From positions 1-64,000 of the forward strand of contig NZ_JABBJE010000005.1 in assembly GCF_014218725.1 (NCBI RefSeq): a stretch of 64,000 nucleotides of DNA, written 5' to 3'. Below, piece after piece: positions 18,270 through 27,291 of the stretch; position 1 is the first letter of the stretch, and each line of letters begins with the position of its first letter. The notes under the pieces are model-generated. The model was not told the origin of the DNA. It ran no database searches and worked only from the letters and a program-made list of their open reading frames with translations. A program made the position numbers and the translations under genes. This stretch comes from Brevundimonas huaxiensis. Lineage in GTDB: Bacteria; Pseudomonadota; Alphaproteobacteria; Caulobacterales; Caulobacteraceae.

Positions 18270-20183
18270 ATGTCACGTGTCATCAGGATCGCGGCCATTT
18301 CGCTGCTGAGCGTTTCTTTTGCAGCGCCTCCAGTGGCGCTGCCGTCCGTCGCACTTGCCAAGCCGCTGGATGGCGAACCGACGCCTGCGGCCTGTGGTCC
18401 GCTGGGTTTCGACCTGGGCCAGCCCGCTCCGGTCGCTGCGCCTCCGGTGCGGCGTGTGGCGCCGCCTCCCGTGAACATCACGCCAAGCCGTAAGGAAGAT
18501 CGCGTCGAATATACCGGCCCGCCCGTCAATATACCGGGCCCGCCACCCCCGCCCGCGCCACCCGCGCCCGCGCCGCCTCCGCCGCCTCCGCCTCCTCCGC
18601 CTCCTCCGCCTCCTCCGCCTCCTCCGCCTCCTCCGCCTCCGCCTGTGCCGTCATCGATGGCGCCGCAAGATATTGTCGTCACAGGCTCCCGGATCACGCG
18701 ATCACCGGGCGCCCCGACGTCGCCCGGCATGATGACGCCGCCTCCCGCCGAGACCGAACGCTATCCGGATGCAACGCCCAATCCGGTGAAGCGGACCAGC
18801 GATCAGCCGGTCTCGACCTTCTCGATCGACGTCGACACGGCGTCCTATTCGAACGTGAAGCGCTTCATCGACGAGGGTCGTGCGCCGCCCAAGGATGCGG
18901 TGCGGGTCGAGGAACTGATCAACGCCTTCGACTATGACTACGCCCGGCCGACCAGCCAGAGCCGGCCCTTCGCCATCACGACGGCGGTCGCGGCCTCGCC
19001 CTGGGCTGACGGGCGTCAGATCGTGCACATCGGCCTGCAAGGTTACGAACTGCCGGCGGGCGAGCAGCGGCCGCTGAACCTGACCTTCCTGGTCGATGTC
19101 TCCGGCTCGATGCGATCGCCGGACAAGCTGGACCTGGCCAAGAAGGCGATGAACCTGGCCATTGACCGGCTGCGACCGCAGGACACTCTGGCCGTCACCT
19201 ATTACGCGGAAGGCGCCGGCACGACCCTGCAGCCGACCAAGGGCGACGAAAAGCTGAAGATGCGATGCGCGGTCGCCAGCCTGAAGGCCTCGGGCGGCAC
19301 GGCCGGGGCGACCGGCATGACCAACGCCTATGACCAGGCCCTGGCGAACTTCGCCCGCGACAAGGTCAACCGCATCCTGATGTTCACCGACGGCGACTTC
19401 AACGTCGGGGTGACCGACAACAAGCGGCTGGAGGACTATGTCGCCGAAAAGCGCGGGACCGGGATATACCTGTCGGTCTACGGCTTCGGGCGCGGCAACT
19501 ATCAGGACGAACGGATGCAGACCATCGCCCAGGCGGGCAATGGGGTCGCGGCCTATGTCGGGGACCTGAGGGATGCGCGCCGCCTGTTCGGTCCGGCGTT
19601 CGACAAGGGCGCCTTCCCCATCGCCGACGACGTCAAGATCCAGGTCGAGTTCAATCCCGCCCGCGTCGCCGAATGGCGGCTGATCGGCTATGAGACCCGG
19701 CTGCTGAACGAGGAAGACTTCAACAACGATCAGGTCGATGCGGGCGAGGTCGGATCCGGCGCCAGCGTCACGGCCCTGTATGAAATCACCCCCGTCGGCG
19801 GCCCGACGCAGATCCCCGATCGGCGCTATCCCGACAACCGTATCGGGGTCGGCGGCGGCGATCCGAACGGCGAGATCGGCTTCATCCAGGTGCGCTACAA
19901 ACAGCCGGGCCAGAGCCGATCGGACCTGATCCAGCAGCCGCTGACCAACCGCGCGGGCGGGCCGGTCAGCGCCCAGCCGCCCGAAGCCACGCGCTGGGCC
20001 ATCGCCGTCGCCGGTTTCGGTCAGAAGCTGCGGGGCGATCCGTGGATGACGGCCGACTATGGCTGGGACCGGATCATCGATCAGGCGCAAGGGGCCAGGG
20101 GCGACGACCCCTATGGCGACCGGGCCGAGTTCGTTCAGCTGGTGCGGGCGGCCCAGGGCCTTCCCCCGATGCGGACACCCTGA
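18270..20183 (+). CDS. YfbK-like VWA-domain protein with polyproline linker, exported
   Basis: A 637-residue protein with a signal peptide (ending near VALA, residue 33), a low-complexity Pro-rich linker (about 85-128), a TonB-box-like stretch QDIVVTGSRITR (about 132-143), and then the YfbK-type N-terminal VWA extension (VSTFSIDVDTASYSNVKRF). The VWA domain starts at about 268, with the complete MIDAS motif DVSGSM at 276-281, and the C-terminal DUF3520-like region follows. VWA/MIDAS domains bind protein ligands through a divalent metal. The protein is predicted periplasmic or surface-exposed. GGAGGA precedes ATG 18270. It is divergent from the Kef antiporter and followed 61 bp later by a CBS protein. 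Ligand is unknown. Confidence 0.88.
   Translation: MSRVIRIAAISLLSVSFAAPPVALPSVALAKPLDGEPTPAACGPLGFDLGQPAPVAAPPVRRVAPPPVNITPSRKEDRVEYTGPPVNIPGPPPPPAPPAPAPPPPPPPPPPPPPPPPPPPPPPPPVPSSMAPQDIVVTGSRITRSPGAPTSPGMMTPPPAETERYPDATPNPVKRTSDQPVSTFSIDVDTASYSNVKRFIDEGRAPPKDAVRVEELINAFDYDYARPTSQSRPFAITTAVAASPWADGRQIVHIGLQGYELPAGEQRPLNLTFLVDVSGSMRSPDKLDLAKKAMNLAIDRLRPQDTLAVTYYAEGAGTTLQPTKGDEKLKMRCAVASLKASGGTAGATGMTNAYDQALANFARDKVNRILMFTDGDFNVGVTDNKRLEDYVAEKRGTGIYLSVYGFGRGNYQDERMQTIAQAGNGVAAYVGDLRDARRLFGPAFDKGAFPIADDVKIQVEFNPARVAEWRLIGYETRLLNEEDFNNDQVDAGEVGSGASVTALYEITPVGGPTQIPDRRYPDNRIGVGGGDPNGEIGFIQVRYKQPGQSRSDLIQQPLTNRAGGPVSAQPPEATRWAIAVAGFGQKLRGDPWMTADYGWDRIIDQAQGARGDDPYGDRAEFVQLVRAAQGLPPMRTP
18571..18644 (+). 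repeat. CCTCCTCCG-type microsatellite encoding polyproline
   Basis: Inside the VWA gene the sequence is built of CCTCCG and CCTCCTCCG units, with the 9-base unit repeated about five times in a row. Because the unit is a multiple of three, slippage would change the length of the proline run without breaking the frame. It forms the spacer between the signal peptide and the VWA region. Confidence 0.85.
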
Positions 20184-20244
20184 CCGGAACCGCCACGCTC
20201 GCGGCGGGTTTTCCAGCGCAACGTTTCAACCAAGGAAACCCGCC

Positions 20245-20652
20245 ATGAAGATCCGCGACGTGATGACCAGGGACGTGCACCTGGCCCGCCCCGCCGACAC
20301 CATCCAGGACGTGGCCAGCCGTATGGCCAAGGGCGGCTTCGGCTTCGTGCCCGTGGCGGACGGCGATCAGCTGATCGGCACGATCACGGACCGCGACATC
20401 GTGGTGCGCGCCCTGGCGACGGGCGCCGCCTCGAGCGCCTCTGTGGTGGAGTTCATCACCCGCGATCCGCAGACGGTGCTGGACACCGACGACCTGAAGG
20501 TCGTGCTGGACCTGATGGGCGCCAAGCAGATCCGCCGCGCCCCGGTCGTGGACAAGCATGGCCGCGTGGTCGGCGTCGTGTCGCTGGGCGACCTGTCGAC
20601 GCGCGTGAAAGAGAAATACGCCGGCGAGACGCTGGAAAGCATCTCGCGTTAA
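20245..20652 (+). CDS. Small stand-alone CBS-pair protein
   Basis: A 135-residue cytosolic protein consisting of two CBS motifs: MKIRDVMTRDVHLARPAD through GTITDRDIVVRALA, and VVEFITRDPQTVLDTDD through GVVSLGDLSTRV. Bateman modules of this kind bind adenine nucleotides and act as energy-state sensors for partner proteins. ATG 20245 follows AAGGAAA at a good distance; a longer upstream frame overlaps the VWA gene and is not needed. It lies in the same direction as the VWA gene (61 bp gap). The regulated partner is not evident. Confidence 0.9.
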   Translation: MKIRDVMTRDVHLARPADTIQDVASRMAKGGFGFVPVADGDQLIGTITDRDIVVRALATGAASSASVVEFITRDPQTVLDTDDLKVVLDLMGAKQIRRAPVVDKHGRVVGVVSLGDLSTRVKEKYAGETLESISR

Positions 20653-20729
20653 GACCTGCGTAACCGCGCCCCGACACCGGGCGTCAAGGATCGTCGTTCA
20701 TGCTGTTCCTTCGAATATCGGAGGATGGC

Positions 20730-21299
20730 ATGGCGCGCGCACAGTTCCAGAAGGGTCAGAAGGTCTGGGTCGAGTGCGTCGGCGCCTGGGCCTTTATCGA
20801 ACAGGTCCAGCCCGTCTGGGCCAAGGGGTTCGAAGAGCCCGTACGCGTCACCTATGACGTCGGTCTGGGGCGCGAGTTCACCGCCAACGAACTGTTGCTG
20901 GCGACCGACGATCCGGCCTCGGATCAGGGCTTGGGCGAGTGGCGGCTGCTGCGCGCGCGCAACAAGTGGCAACTGCCCGAGGATTGCCTGCATCACCCCC
21001 ACCCCGGCACCTATCCGGTCGTCGTGACCGATCGGGCGGACTGGGGCGGTTGGCGTGTGCCGGGCGCCGAATACGACCGTGACCCCCAGCACATCGAGTT
21101 TCAGGCTCGGCTGATCGCCGCCGCGCCCCAACTGATGCGCCTGGCCCAGGATCTGGTGGATCTGGTCGCCGAGACGCCCGACGATGCGCCGCCGGCCGTC
21201 CTGACGCTGGCCCGACAGGCGCGCGATACGCTGCACGGGGTGACGCGTGTGCTGGAGCCGGCACCCGACCGCCTGTTGTCGCCGGTCGCCGCCGCTTAA
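20730..21299 (+). CDS. Conserved hypothetical protein, 189 aa
   Basis: I do not recognise a named family. ATG 20730 is preceded by GGAGGAT at ideal spacing, giving MARAQFQKGQKVWVEC; the ATG at 20700 has no such site. The protein is cytosolic, rich in Trp (KVWVECVGAWAFIEQVQPVW; DRADWGGWRVP) and ends in an amphipathic helical region (about 110-189) rich in Leu and Ala. The start resembles a small beta-barrel fold such as SH3/KOW, which would be consistent with binding to protein or nucleic acid, but that is only an impression. The stop codon lies inside the CtrA box of the next gene. Confidence 0.75.
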   Translation: MARAQFQKGQKVWVECVGAWAFIEQVQPVWAKGFEEPVRVTYDVGLGREFTANELLLATDDPASDQGLGEWRLLRARNKWQLPEDCLHHPHPGTYPVVVTDRADWGGWRVPGAEYDRDPQHIEFQARLIAAAPQLMRLAQDLVDLVAETPDDAPPAVLTLARQARDTLHGVTRVLEPAPDRLLSPVAAA

Positions 21300-21310
21300 A
21301 AAGCCGTTAA
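21296..21310. promoter_or_regulatory. CtrA box (TTAA-N7-TTAA)
   Basis: TTAAAAAGCCGTTAA at 21296-21310 is an exact TTAA-N7-TTAA, the full binding motif of the alphaproteobacterial cell-cycle regulator CtrA. It overlaps the TAA stop of the upstream gene and lies about 80 bp before the start of the PleC-like kinase. Confidence 0.65.
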
Positions 21311-21333
21311 AAGCGCGCGCCGAGCCTCGACAC

Positions 21334-21357
21334 GAATCCGCGACGCAGCCTAGATTC
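21334..21357. promoter_or_regulatory. Two GANTC (CcrM methylation) sites in the kinase promoter
   Basis: GAATC at 21334-21338 and GATTC at 21353-21357 lie between the CtrA box and the kinase start. GANTC is the target of CcrM, and hemimethylation of such sites regulates several Caulobacter cell-cycle promoters. Effect on this promoter is inferred. Confidence 0.5.
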
Positions 21358-21389
21358 CGGCAACGAAGTGTTTGTCGGAGGGTCGGGGC

Positions 21390-23774
21390 TTGCGGGACGA
21401 GGAGCGGCGGGAACATCGGTCGGGGCGTCGCGCCTCCGACCGCGCCGCCGGCGCGCCCGCCTGGTTGCGGATCGCCGTCCTTGTTCTGGCGCTGATCGCG
21501 GCCGCCTATGCCCTGATGGCGTCGCGGGAGTTCAGCCGGCCGACCCGCGAAATCAGCCGCCTGGAAGCCGAAAACCTGAAGCTGAACGCCGAGCTGGTCG
21601 CCAGCCAGACCGCCGTGCTGATTCAGTCGGCCGAAGCGGGCCTGACCGCGGGTCGCACCGCCATCGCCGCCAAACGCGCCCCCATAGAGGTCATCGAAGC
21701 CGCGCAGGCGGCTGCGCCCCAGGTCGCCTTCACCCTGGTCGGTCCCGGCGAGACGGTGCAGGCCGCCAAGGGCGAAGGATCGGTCGTCGCCGGCCAGACC
21801 AATGCCGACGGTCTGAGGCTGGAGGCGCGGATCGCCCCTGTCCTGCCGGAAGGCGCCGAGACGCGGATCGTGTCGGCGGGCGGCGTGGTGCTGGCCTCCG
21901 CGCGCGCCGCCGAGATCGGCCAACCCATCCGCACCCTGATCGGCGTCGATCCTTCCGCCCTGGTCGACCAGGCCGAACCGCGCGCCGTGACGCTGGGGGG
22001 CCAGCCTGGCCTCGCGGCGGCCGCTCAGGCCCGCACGGGCGGCCCCTATGTGGTCGCGATCTCGCAAGGGACGACCGCCTCTTTCTTCGACGACGCCTGG
22101 GTGGTGCTCGCGCCGCTGCTGCTGGGGGTCGGGGTCGTGGTCCTGTTCGTCCTCTATGGCCTGCGCCAGACGCGCCAGCACCGCGAACGGGTGGCGACCG
22201 AAAAGCGGTTCCGCATCGCCGTCGAAGCCGCGCGGTGCGGGGTGTGGGAATGGGATCTGGCCAAGGGCGAGGTGTCGCTGTCGGACTATATGGCTGCCCT
22301 GCTGGGCTTTTCGCGCGGCGGGGTCACCGACGCCGAGGATGTGATCGGCCGCGTCCATCCGCGCTTTCAGGAAGATTTCCGCCACGCCCTGCGCCAGGCG
22401 GCGGCCTACGGCGCCTTTGAGATCACCTTCCCGGTGGCGGGACTGGACGGGCGGGCGCGGTGGATCGACGCGCGGGGCCAGGCGCGCGGGGAGCGCGGGG
22501 ACACGGGCTTTTCCGCCATCCTGGGCGTGGCGTTGGACATCACCGAGGCGCGCCGCGCCCGCGCCGCCGCCCAAGCCGCCGAAAGCCGGCTGCGCGACGG
22601 GGTGGAGAGCATCTCCGAGGCCTTCGTCCTGTTTGATCGTCAGGGCCGGCTGATCCTGTGGAACCAGGCGTTCGAGGACGCCTTCAACTTCGATCACGGC
22701 GTGGTGCGGCGCGGCGCCATGAAGGACGAGCTGAACCGGATCGCCGGTCTGGCCATCAAGGCCGAGCATCGCCCGGCCAGCGGTCGTGCGGGTCTGCGCG
22801 AGGTCGAGCTGAACGACGGGCGCTGGCTGCAACTTTCAGAGCGGTTCACCTCCGAAGGCGGCTCGGTCGTCACCGCCGCCGACATCACCGCCATCAAACG
22901 CCAGGAGGCCGAGCGCCGCCGCGCCGCCGACGATCTGCGGGCCACCGTCGATCAGCTGGAATCCAGCCAGGAGAAGCTGTCGCTTCTGGCGCGCAAATAC
23001 GAGGTGGCCATGACCCGGGCCGAGGCCGCCAACCAGGCCAAGTCCGAGTTCCTGGCCAATATGAGCCACGAGCTGCGCACGCCGTTGAACGCCATCAACG
23101 GCTTCTCGGAGATCATGGCCAGCGAGTTGTTCGGGCCGCTGAACGAGAAATACAAGGGCTACGCCGGCGACATCCTGAAGTCGGGCCAGCATCTGCTGAG
23201 CCTGATCAACGACGTCTTGGACATGGCCAAGATCGAGGCCGGCAAGATGACCCTGCACTATGAGCCCGTGTCCTTGCGCGAGGTGTGCGAGGACGCCGTG
23301 CGGCTGATGCGCGGCAAGGTGCAGGAGGCGGGCCTGAAGATCGCGGTCGAGGCCGGCGACCTGCCCGACATCGAGGCCGATCAACGCGGCGTCAAACAGG
23401 TGATGCTGAACCTGATCTCCAACGCCGTGAAGTTCACGCCCGAGGGCGGCTCCATCATCGTGTCGCTGAAACCCTTCGTGGGCGCGCAGGGCGAGGACCG
23501 CGTCCGCGTCGCCTGCGCCGACACCGGCATCGGCATTGCGCCCGAAGACCTGGTGCGCCTAGCCCGCCCGTTCGAACAGGTCGAGGGCCAGCATTCCAAA
23601 ACGACGCAAGGCACGGGCCTGGGCCTGGCCCTGACCAAATCCCTGATCGAAATGCACGGCGGCCAACTGAGCATGGAAAGCCAGCCGGGCGTCGGAACGG
23701 TCGTCAGCTTCGACCTGCCGGTCAAACGCCCCGACCAGACGGTGCAGCCTATCCGGGCGGCGTTCGCGGCTTAG
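21390..23774 (+). CDS. pleC: PleC-like membrane histidine kinase (PdhS family cell-cycle regulator)
   Basis: About 794 residues from TTG 21390, which has GGAGGG 7 bases upstream; TTG 21372 is an alternative. TM1 is at about 25-44, an extracytoplasmic domain at about 50-235, and TM2 at about 238-260. Two PAS-like domains follow ([36 protein letters not shown]), then a coiled coil and HisKA with [19 protein letters not shown] (phospho-His about 560). HATPase_c has [14 protein letters not shown] and a G2 region [15 protein letters not shown]. The catalytic core reads like Caulobacter PleC, the DivK/PleD kinase-phosphatase that localises to one pole; assignment as the true ortholog rather than another PdhS kinase is from memory. 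A CtrA box and two GANTC sites precede the gene. Confidence 0.78.
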   Translation: MRDEERREHRSGRRASDRAAGAPAWLRIAVLVLALIAAAYALMASREFSRPTREISRLEAENLKLNAELVASQTAVLIQSAEAGLTAGRTAIAAKRAPIEVIEAAQAAAPQVAFTLVGPGETVQAAKGEGSVVAGQTNADGLRLEARIAPVLPEGAETRIVSAGGVVLASARAAEIGQPIRTLIGVDPSALVDQAEPRAVTLGGQPGLAAAAQARTGGPYVVAISQGTTASFFDDAWVVLAPLLLGVGVVVLFVLYGLRQTRQHRERVATEKRFRIAVEAARCGVWEWDLAKGEVSLSDYMAALLGFSRGGVTDAEDVIGRVHPRFQEDFRHALRQAAAYGAFEITFPVAGLDGRARWIDARGQARGERGDTGFSAILGVALDITEARRARAAAQAAESRLRDGVESISEAFVLFDRQGRLILWNQAFEDAFNFDHGVVRRGAMKDELNRIAGLAIKAEHRPASGRAGLREVELNDGRWLQLSERFTSEGGSVVTAADITAIKRQEAERRRAADDLRATVDQLESSQEKLSLLARKYEVAMTRAEAANQAKSEFLANMSHELRTPLNAINGFSEIMASELFGPLNEKYKGYAGDILKSGQHLLSLINDVLDMAKIEAGKMTLHYEPVSLREVCEDAVRLMRGKVQEAGLKIAVEAGDLPDIEADQRGVKQVMLNLISNAVKFTPEGGSIIVSLKPFVGAQGEDRVRVACADTGIGIAPEDLVRLARPFEQVEGQHSKTTQGTGLGLALTKSLIEMHGGQLSMESQPGVGTVVSFDLPVKRPDQTVQPIRAAFAA

Positions 23775-23932
23775 AGTCTTGCGATAACTTCGGCTGCCGA
23801 TGACGATGTCGCATTTCGACGTAGGGCGCTATTCCAACGCGGTGTTTTGCAGCCCCTCCACAATGATCTAGCGTTGTGCAAGAATGACCTGGGGCAGTCC
23901 TTCGACCGCCCTATGAATGCACGAGGACAAAG

Positions 23933-24295
23933 ATGATCGTTGCTGCCTTTTTGATGGCGAGCCTTCTCGGGCAGAATGCTGCTCCCCCGATCATCACTCC
24001 CTCGGACCCTGACGCCGCTGAAGCCGTCGCAGCATTTATGGGGTTAGGAAGATACTCTGGGACGTGTGTCGCCCATCTTCCCGCTGGCGCCAAGGCGCGC
24101 GTGGACACTCTCACTTCAGATCAGGCGCCGTCGGGCGTCCAGGCGTGGCTAATCTCCAGCTTCAAGCAAGGGTATGCGGAAGGTCTTGCGGACCCTAACC
24201 GCTCCAACCGGACGGCTTCTGAATGTCGAGACATGGAACGGGCGGCAAACTCCAGGATGCAAGCCGTCGCAGAACGGCTAAACGGCCGCCGTTAA
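23933..24295 (+). CDS. Small exported hypothetical protein, 120 aa
   Basis: The protein starts MIVAAFLMASLLGQNAAPP, a short hydrophobic signal-like segment, followed by about 100 polar residues with two cysteines (GTCVAHL, SECRDM) that could form a disulphide outside the cytoplasm. GAGGACAA precedes ATG 23933. I recognise no family. Its base composition is noticeably less GC-rich than the flanking genes. It lies between the PleC-like kinase and the convergent thiolase gene with about 158 bp of non-coding sequence upstream. Confidence 0.65.
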   Translation: MIVAAFLMASLLGQNAAPPIITPSDPDAAEAVAAFMGLGRYSGTCVAHLPAGAKARVDTLTSDQAPSGVQAWLISSFKQGYAEGLADPNRSNRTASECRDMERAANSRMQAVAERLNGRR

Positions 24296-24364
24296 GGATG
24301 CGTTACAGTCTCGGTGCACACCTTAGGAAGACGCTACCGTCATAGGCCGAAACTGCGGCCCGCC

Positions 24365-25561
24365 CTAAATCAACTCCACGCCCATCGCAGTGGCTTCGCC
24401 GCCGCCGATGCACAGGGCGGCCATGCCGCGGGTTTTGCCGTGGGCTTTCAGGGCGGACAGGAGGGTGGTCAGGACGCGGGCGCCGGAAGCCCCAAGCGGG
24501 TGGCCCAGGGCGCAGGCGCCGCCGTTGACGTTGATCTTGTCGTGGGGGATGCCGAGTTCCTGCATGGCGATCATCGGCACGATGGCGAAGGCCTCGTTGA
24601 CCTCCCACAGATCGACGTCGTCGGCGCTCCAGCCGGCCTTCTTCAGCGCCTTTTGCAGGGCGAAGACCGGGGCGGTGGTGAACAGGTGCGGTTCGTGGGC
24701 GTGGGCGGCCTGGCTGACCACGCGGGCGACCGGCGTCAGGCCCAAGGCCTGGGCCGTCGATTGGCGCATCATGACCAGAGCGGCGGCGCCGTCCGAAATC
24801 GAGGCGGCGGAGGCCGCGGTGATCGTGCCGTCCTTGCCGAAGGCGGGCTTCAGATTGGGGATCTTGGACGGGTCGGACCGGGTCGGCTGTTCGTCGCGGT
24901 CGACGGTGACGGGGCCTTTGCGGGTCTTGACCTCGACCGAGGCGATCTCGGCGTCGAAGGCGCCTGTCTCCTGGGCGCGCTTGGCCCGGCCCGCGCTCTC
25001 GATGGCGTAGGCGTCCTGCTGCTCGCGGGTGAACTGATAGGCCTTGGCCGTGTCCTCGGCGAACTGCCCCATCAGCTTGCCGGGGGTGTAGGCGTCCTCC
25101 AGCCCGTCCAGATACATGCTGTCGGAAATGACGTCGTGACCGATGCGTGCGCCGCCCCGGTGCTTTTGCATCAGATACGGGGCGTTGGTCATGGACTCCA
25201 TGCCGCCCGCCACGATCACATCGACCGAACCGGCGGCCAGGGCATCGTGCGCCATCATGGCCGCCTGCATGCCCGAACCGCACATCTTGTTGATGGTGGT
25301 CGCCTCGGTGGAGGTGGGCAGGCCCGCGCCCATGCCCGCCTGACGCGCCGGCGCCTGGCCCAGGCCCGCAGGCAGGACGCAGCCCATGATGATCTGCTCG
25401 ACCTTTTGCGGATCGAGACCCGCGCGGTCCAGGGCCGCCTTCACCGCGACGGCGCCCAGGTCGGTGGACTTGGCGTCGGACAGCGCGCCCTGGAAACCGC
25501 CCATCGGGGTGCGGGCGTAGGAGACGATGACGACGGGATCGGCGGATGGGGTCGCGGACAT
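24365..25561 (-). CDS. Acetyl-CoA C-acetyltransferase (thiolase)
   Basis: A 398-residue thiolase that condenses two acetyl-CoA molecules or cleaves beta-ketoacyl-CoA. The nucleophilic Cys94 is in INKMCGSGMQ, His354 in GHPLGASGA and the second catalytic cysteine, Cys384, in LCIGGGEATA. ATG 25561 has AGAGGAA upstream; the frame runs further 5' but without family similarity. No beta-ketothiolase partners such as phaB or fadB are adjacent, so the choice between PHB synthesis, amino-acid catabolism and fatty-acid degradation is open. The flavin-reductase fusion lies 47 bp upstream on the same strand. Confidence 0.94.
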   Translation of the reverse strand: MSATPSADPVVIVSYARTPMGGFQGALSDAKSTDLGAVAVKAALDRAGLDPQKVEQIIMGCVLPAGLGQAPARQAGMGAGLPTSTEATTINKMCGSGMQAAMMAHDALAAGSVDVIVAGGMESMTNAPYLMQKHRGGARIGHDVISDSMYLDGLEDAYTPGKLMGQFAEDTAKAYQFTREQQDAYAIESAGRAKRAQETGAFDAEIASVEVKTRKGPVTVDRDEQPTRSDPSKIPNLKPAFGKDGTITAASAASISDGAAALVMMRQSTAQALGLTPVARVVSQAAHAHEPHLFTTAPVFALQKALKKAGWSADDVDLWEVNEAFAIVPMIAMQELGIPHDKINVNGGACALGHPLGASGARVLTTLLSALKAHGKTRGMAALCIGGGEATAMGVELI

Positions 25562-25608
25562 GGGGACGGCTTCCTCTATTTCGGGCGAGAGATAGCGATC
25601 CCGGCCGG

Positions 25609-26580
25609 TCAGGAAAAGTGCAGCCGCCGATACTTGCCCCGGAAATAGAGCAGCGGATCGCGGCGCGGCTCGAACCGGGCGCGCCTGACACGACCGATGA
25701 TGACCAGATGATCGCCGGCCTCGACGATCTGTTCGGTTCCGCATTCGAAACTGGCCAGGGCGCCCGACAGGATGGGCGCGCCGGTGTCCCACGTCTCCCA
25801 CGCCACGTCCTGGAACCGGTCGGCGTGAGACCGGGCGAAGACGCCGGAGGTCGGCTGCTGGCCGATATGCAGGACGTTGATGGCGAAATGTTCGGCCTGG
25901 CGAAAACGGTCGACGTTGGTGGACGAACGGGCCAGGCAGAACAGGATCAGCGGCGGATCCAGCGACACCGAGGAGAAGGAGTTGGCGGTCAGGCCGACGG
26001 GCTGCCCGGCCTCGTCAAGGGTCGTGACCACCGTGACCCCGGTGGCGAAACAGCCCAGGGCGTCGCGCAGGGTGCGGGGGTCAGAGCCGGCCTGATAATA
26101 CAGGGCGGCGCGCGGGGCGTGGCGTTCAAGGAAGCCCAGAAGAGCGGCGTTCTCGGCCTCGACCGCGTCCGGCGCTTCGGCGCGCGCGATCGTCTGGATC
26201 GGGACGCCGGCCAGCTGCGCCTCAGGCTCGGGCGAGACGGCCCCCTGCCCTTCGGCGACGACCACCAGACAGCTAGCCAGGGCCGGGCCGGTGACGGAAA
26301 GCGCAGGGATGACGGCCGGCAGCGTCGTTTCGGAACAGACGATGGCCGGGCGAGAGGCAAGCTCGGTCAGCAGTTTGCGCAAGGCGGCCGAGCCGTCGTC
26401 CGCCGCGTCGAAGTCGGCGCTCAGAATGACGTGGCGGCCGGCCTCGACAAGCGCGCGCACCGACCGGCGCCAGTCTCCGGACAGACGCTCGGGCGCGCCG
26501 ATCAGCAGGACGACGGGATCCTCGGGGTCGCCCCAGTTTTCGACGTCCAGGCCTCCATTCGGGGGCGGCGATGCGGTCAT
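25609..26580 (-). CDS. Flavin reductase-domain protein with an N-terminal alpha/beta-hydrolase-like extension
   Basis: 323 residues. The C-terminal half, from about 165 (RDALGCFATGVTVVTTLD, GLTANSFSSVSLDPPLILFCL, FAINVLHIGQQ), is an FMN-binding flavin reductase domain of the type that supplies reduced flavin to two-component monooxygenases. The N-terminal half (VVLLIGAPERLSGDWRRSVRALVEAGRHVI...) resembles the first part of an alpha/beta hydrolase, but has no visible GxSxG nucleophile, so it is probably non-catalytic. Standard stand-alone reductases are about 170 residues. No monooxygenase component is adjacent; the thiolase follows 47 bp downstream. Confidence 0.8.
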   Translation of the reverse strand: MTASPPPNGGLDVENWGDPEDPVVLLIGAPERLSGDWRRSVRALVEAGRHVILSADFDAADDGSAALRKLLTELASRPAIVCSETTLPAVIPALSVTGPALASCLVVVAEGQGAVSPEPEAQLAGVPIQTIARAEAPDAVEAENAALLGFLERHAPRAALYYQAGSDPRTLRDALGCFATGVTVVTTLDEAGQPVGLTANSFSSVSLDPPLILFCLARSSTNVDRFRQAEHFAINVLHIGQQPTSGVFARSHADRFQDVAWETWDTGAPILSGALASFECGTEQIVEAGDHLVIIGRVRRARFEPRRDPLLYFRGKYRRLHFS

Positions 26581-26660
26581 GAGGCGGGGCGGTCCGGTCT
26601 GTCGTGAAGCGTGAGGCGATCCCTATTAGGGGAAGACCGGCGCCCGGCGCCAGAACTGTA

Positions 26661-27287
26661 TCAGCCGCCGTAGCCCCGGCCGCCGCCGCCGAAGCCGCCG
26701 CGCGAGACGACGGTGGTTCGGCTCTGCACCCGCGTCGGGGCCTGACGGGCGACGTCGCCGTGCTCGCGCGCATTGGTCAGGGTCTTGCCGGTGCGATAGT
26801 CGCGGTAGGCGTAGCCGCCGCCGTAGCCGTTCGACAGCCGTCCCTCGCGGTCGCGATACAGCGGTCCGCCGCCACGATAGCCGCCGCCGTTCAGCAGCTG
26901 GCCGACGATGAAGCCGGTCAGCAGCGGGCTGAAGAAGGAGCCGCCGTTGTTGTTCGGCTGGCACTGCGACGGTCCCCACTGGCCCTCGCACTCCTCGCGG
27001 GTGGCGTAGCGCGGCGCGGTCTTGGCGGCCTCTTGCTGAGCCTTGGCCAGGGCCGCGTCGCACTCGTTGTCGGGAATGTCGTTGGCGGCCTTGCACTCGT
27101 CCAGCGACTGATAGGCCAGGGTCGGTTCGGGCTCGGGCGCCGGGACGCGCTGGGGCGAGCCGCAGGCGGCCAGCGAGAAGCTGGCGGTCGCCATCAGGCT
27201 GCTGACGTGCAGGACGCGCGAGCGCTTCAGCCGGCGCATGGTGTCTGTCTTGGCCAGGTTCTGGGGCAGGTCTTTGGGGTCGGTCAT
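26661..27287 (-). CDS. DUF1190 (YgiB/YjfM-like) lipoprotein
   Basis: 208 residues. From Met17 the chain has a lipoprotein signal with lipobox SLAAC (Cys42). The conserved DUF1190 block follows: SLDECKAANDIPDNECDAALAKAQQEAAKTAP, then YATREECEGQWGPSQCQ with paired cysteines. Gly-rich stretches and a C-terminal RTTVVSRGGFGGGGRGYGG match the YgiB ending. In E. coli the homologues ygiB and yjfM sit beside the ATP-grasp genes ygiC and yjfC. Here it is the last gene of the minus-strand arm DUF2491-DUF350-DUF1190, starting 4 bp after the DUF350 stop. Molecular function is unknown. Met17 may be the true start. Confidence 0.85.
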   Translation of the reverse strand: MTDPKDLPQNLAKTDTMRRLKRSRVLHVSSLMATASFSLAACGSPQRVPAPEPEPTLAYQSLDECKAANDIPDNECDAALAKAQQEAAKTAPRYATREECEGQWGPSQCQPNNNGGSFFSPLLTGFIVGQLLNGGGYRGGGPLYRDREGRLSNGYGGGYAYRDYRTGKTLTNAREHGDVARQAPTRVQSRTTVVSRGGFGGGGRGYGG

Positions 27288-27291
27288 GGGT

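Noticed and set aside
18571-18644. CCTCCG repeats considered as a CRISPR or mobile repeat
   Set aside because: They are in frame, code for proline and have no spacers or inverted ends.
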